From contig NC_079883.1 in assembly GCF_029227915.1 (NCBI RefSeq), positions 14,136,001 through 14,200,000 on the forward strand: 64,000 bases of DNA, given 5' to 3'. Both the position numbers and the translations under genes were made by a program. How positions within the stretch are numbered: the first letter of the stretch is position 1; each line of letters starts with the position of its first letter. Below are positions 62,078 through 64,000 of the stretch, piece by piece. Below the pieces are notes generated by a model. That model ran no database searches. It was not told where the DNA came from and saw nothing but the letters and a program-made list of their open reading frames with translations. This DNA comes from Hydractinia symbiolongicarpus (Eukaryota > Cnidaria > Hydrozoa > Anthoathecata > Hydractiniidae).

Positions 62078-62404
62078 ATGTACACACAATCGGCAATATT
62101 CTGGGCTTTAAGTGCAAGGAATTCTTTATCAAACAACAAGGGATTCTCACCAAATCAACTTGTTTATGGTAAAAATCACAACTATCCCTGCATCCTCACA
62201 GATCATTTGCCAGCTATGAATGACACAGTTTCAAGTAAAACCGTGGCCCATAACCTTGCTGTAATGCATGCATCACAAAGAGCCTTTATAGCAGCAGAGT
62301 CTTCTGAGCGTATACGAAGAGCATTGAGGCATATTGTTCAGTGTTACAATGATGAGCGATATATCAATGGAGATAGAGTTTTCTATAAGAGAAAAGACAG
62401 TTAA
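62078..62404 (+). pseudogene. copia integrase C-terminal fragment
   Basis: An open frame of 108 codons ending at a stop. It contains ARNSLSNNKGFSPNQLVYGK and an ERYINGDRVFYKRKDS tail, matching the end of the integrase core of copia-like polyproteins. The next codons (a WHGPGTVIGQ motif) continue the protein in the same frame after the stop, so this stop is a disabling mutation. No DDE catalytic triad is present. Confidence 0.75.
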
Positions 62405-63484
62405 AAATGGCATGGACCAGGCACTGTAATTGGACAGGAGAATAAACAAGTCCTTGTAAAACACCATGTTATGTTAGTTATGTTAGAGTACACATGTGTC
62501 GCTTGCAGAAGATTGACCAAGACCAATTTGGTGAATGTGTTGATGCAGATGATTTTGACAGTAATAATACAGAAGACCCAGAAAATGAGAAAACAACAAA
62601 ATAACAAACAACAAAAGAAACAACATCAGACAGTGCCTCAATGAATGAAACAACAACACACAAGATATCAACAAATGAAATCACAACCAATCGAAATGTT
62701 AGCAATTCGTCAACAGTTTAAGGAATACCAAAGTTGAAGACAAAAATCATTTACAAGCTAACTCCCGACAGTGAATGGACAAGGGGATTAGTCCACAGCA
62801 GAGCAGGAAAAGTAAACAAAAAAGGGAAAGAAGGCAGACAGTACGGTAACTGTTTAAATGTCCAAAATGAAGACACAGGTGAAATAAATTGGCCAGATTT
62901 CAAAAGATGTGTGAGTGACTGGCAACCTGTTCTTGAGACAAACAAAACTGAAGAAGTACTATTATCGACTCAGATGAGGTCCTAAATGCAAAGTATAAAG
63001 AATTAGCCAATTGGGAGGACAACAAAGTTTTCTTCACCATAGAAGATAAGGGTTAATCTGTAATATCCACAACAAAGAATATGAAGGGATAAAAAAGAGT
63101 TAAACTCGTTTGGTCAGGTTTCGAAGAAGAAGAAGAGCTCAAAAATCTGACTAAGGACTCCCCAACTTTTTCAAAAGAAAGTCTTTGGTTTGTACTTACG
63201 ATGTTAGCAACCTAAGAATGGGAATGTCACACCTTAGATGTCAAGACAACATTTTTTCAAGGCAACCAGATTGATAGAGAGGTCATCATAAAGCCCCCAA
63301 AGGAAGCAAACACAACAGGTGTGTTTTGGAACTAAATAAAGTTGTACACGGCCTTGCTGATGCTTCAAGAGCTTGGTATATCTACGTGTGAAGGAAAAGC
63401 TAAATCAGCTTGGGGTTAAGAATGTGACAACTATCACATGAAGAACAATCAAACTTCCGGTGCATATGTGGGCAACTAAACTGG

Positions 63485-63897
63485 GTGTCATCTCAATCAA
63501 GGCCTGACATTTCATTTGATGTGTGCCAGCTAAGCACAAAACTAAACTATGCAGTAGTTGATAATGTCATGAGAGCCGATAAAGTGGTAAAGAAGTTGAA
63601 ATTGGATCCCAAAATTTCCTTGAAATTTTGGAAGCTTAAGCTTCCATTACAACTGATCTTATATTCTGATGCTTCATTTGGGAACCTTCAAGATGGCAGC
63701 TCTCAAAGTTGAATTTTTATTTTCCTGAAAGGTGTTGAAAATTTTATGGCACCTATCACATGGCAGTCTAAGATGATTAAGAGAGTTGCGCGTAGCACTC
63801 TTGCTGCTGAGACACTACCTCTTGTTAATGGTATTGATACATGGATATGGGTGAAGAATGTGATAAATGAAGTATTGAATACTAATCTAGAAGGCAT
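63485..63897 (+). pseudogene. copia RNase H fragment
   Basis: SRPDISFDVCQLS and LYSDASFGN, then a stop, then PITWQSK and RSTLAAETL in the continuing frame, and CHTDNKSL. The order matches the RNase H domain at the end of copia polyproteins. An internal stop at about 63710 shows it is dead. Confidence 0.75.
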
Positions 63898-64000
63898 CTT
63901 ATGTCATACAGATAACAAATCATTGTCAACGGTGCTCTTTCTAGCCATCTTTTTTAAAATAAATTTTGTATCATCTTCATACTCTGATCCAAATGAAAAA

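Larger units (their letters stand above)
61950..64000 (+). mobile_element. decayed, internally deleted Ty1/copia LTR retrotransposon (runs off the window)
   Basis: A primer binding site (62011-62030) is followed at once by the C-terminal part of integrase (62078-62404; GFSPNQLVYGK is the family landmark), a GAG-pre/linker region, a reverse-transcriptase fragment around 63100-63420 (variable-region motifs such as DSPTFSKESL and a HGLADASRAWY-like segment), and RNase H from 63485 (RPDISFDVCQLS, SDASFGN, RSTLAAETL). Stops and frameshifts break the frame at several points, so it is not functional. The gag, protease and integrase core expected between the primer site and 62078 are missing. The 3' LTR would lie beyond 64000. 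The 5' LTR should end near 62009; its start could not be fixed. Confidence 0.85.

Overview
This looks like a nuclear contig from an animal, most likely a non-bilaterian such as a cnidarian. The DNA is AT-rich. Genes are split by short introns with clear GT/AG borders, most exons are large, and the products are animal families (an AZUL-HECT ubiquitin ligase, a LRRK1-type ROCO kinase, a SKICH coiled-coil protein, an inositol-phosphate kinase). Nothing prokaryotic (operons, ribosome binding sites, CRISPR) is present. The species assignment is inference; the gene families are read directly from the sequence.

Layout. 0-16 kb: a Mutator-like MITE candidate (about 397-868), a two-exon gamma-glutamyl hydrolase on the minus strand (2322-3872), a two-exon thioredoxin on the plus strand (7193-8297), a repeat-rich spacer, and a Myb/SANT (trihelix) nuclear protein on the plus strand (13198-14697). 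16-25 kb: an eight-exon UBE3A-type E3 ligase on the minus strand (16136-22644), in which one intron must use a GC donor to keep the conserved frame, followed by an intronless inositol-pentakisphosphate 2-kinase (23695-25038). 25-34 kb: two tandem non-autonomous Helitrons, a possible membrane-microprotein exon, a two-TM RING-finger protein (30832-31494) and a degenerate tRNA-Leu-like sequence. 33.7-39 kb: a six-exon carotenoid cleavage dioxygenase on the minus strand, with motifs closer to plant and bacterial CCDs than to vertebrate BCO/RPE65. 40.9-43.4 kb: a single-exon SKICH coiled-coil protein of TAX1BP1/CALCOCO type. 46.7-58.2 kb: an eight-exon LRRK1-like ROCO kinase (ANK-LRR-Roc-COR-kinase-WD40-like) whose frame is continuous through every junction I inferred and gives about 2031 residues; one intron holds two more tandem Helitrons. 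59-64 kb: a SINE-like patch, a near-perfect hairpin, and an internally deleted Ty1/copia element with an initiator-tRNA-Met primer binding site, running off the end of the window.

The genes do not form one pathway. They are ordinary metabolic (folate, redox, inositol phosphate, carotenoid) and signalling or ubiquitin genes interspersed with mobile DNA. The most distinctive structural signals are (a) a Helitron family with 5' TC, a 3' GTGGA/TCCAC hairpin and CTAG/CTAA ends, seen twice as head-to-tail pairs, and (b) at least six unrelated near-perfect inverted repeats with 3-8 nt loops, which look like template-switch or fold-back events rather than members of one repeat family. I did not find a convincing undescribed biological system.
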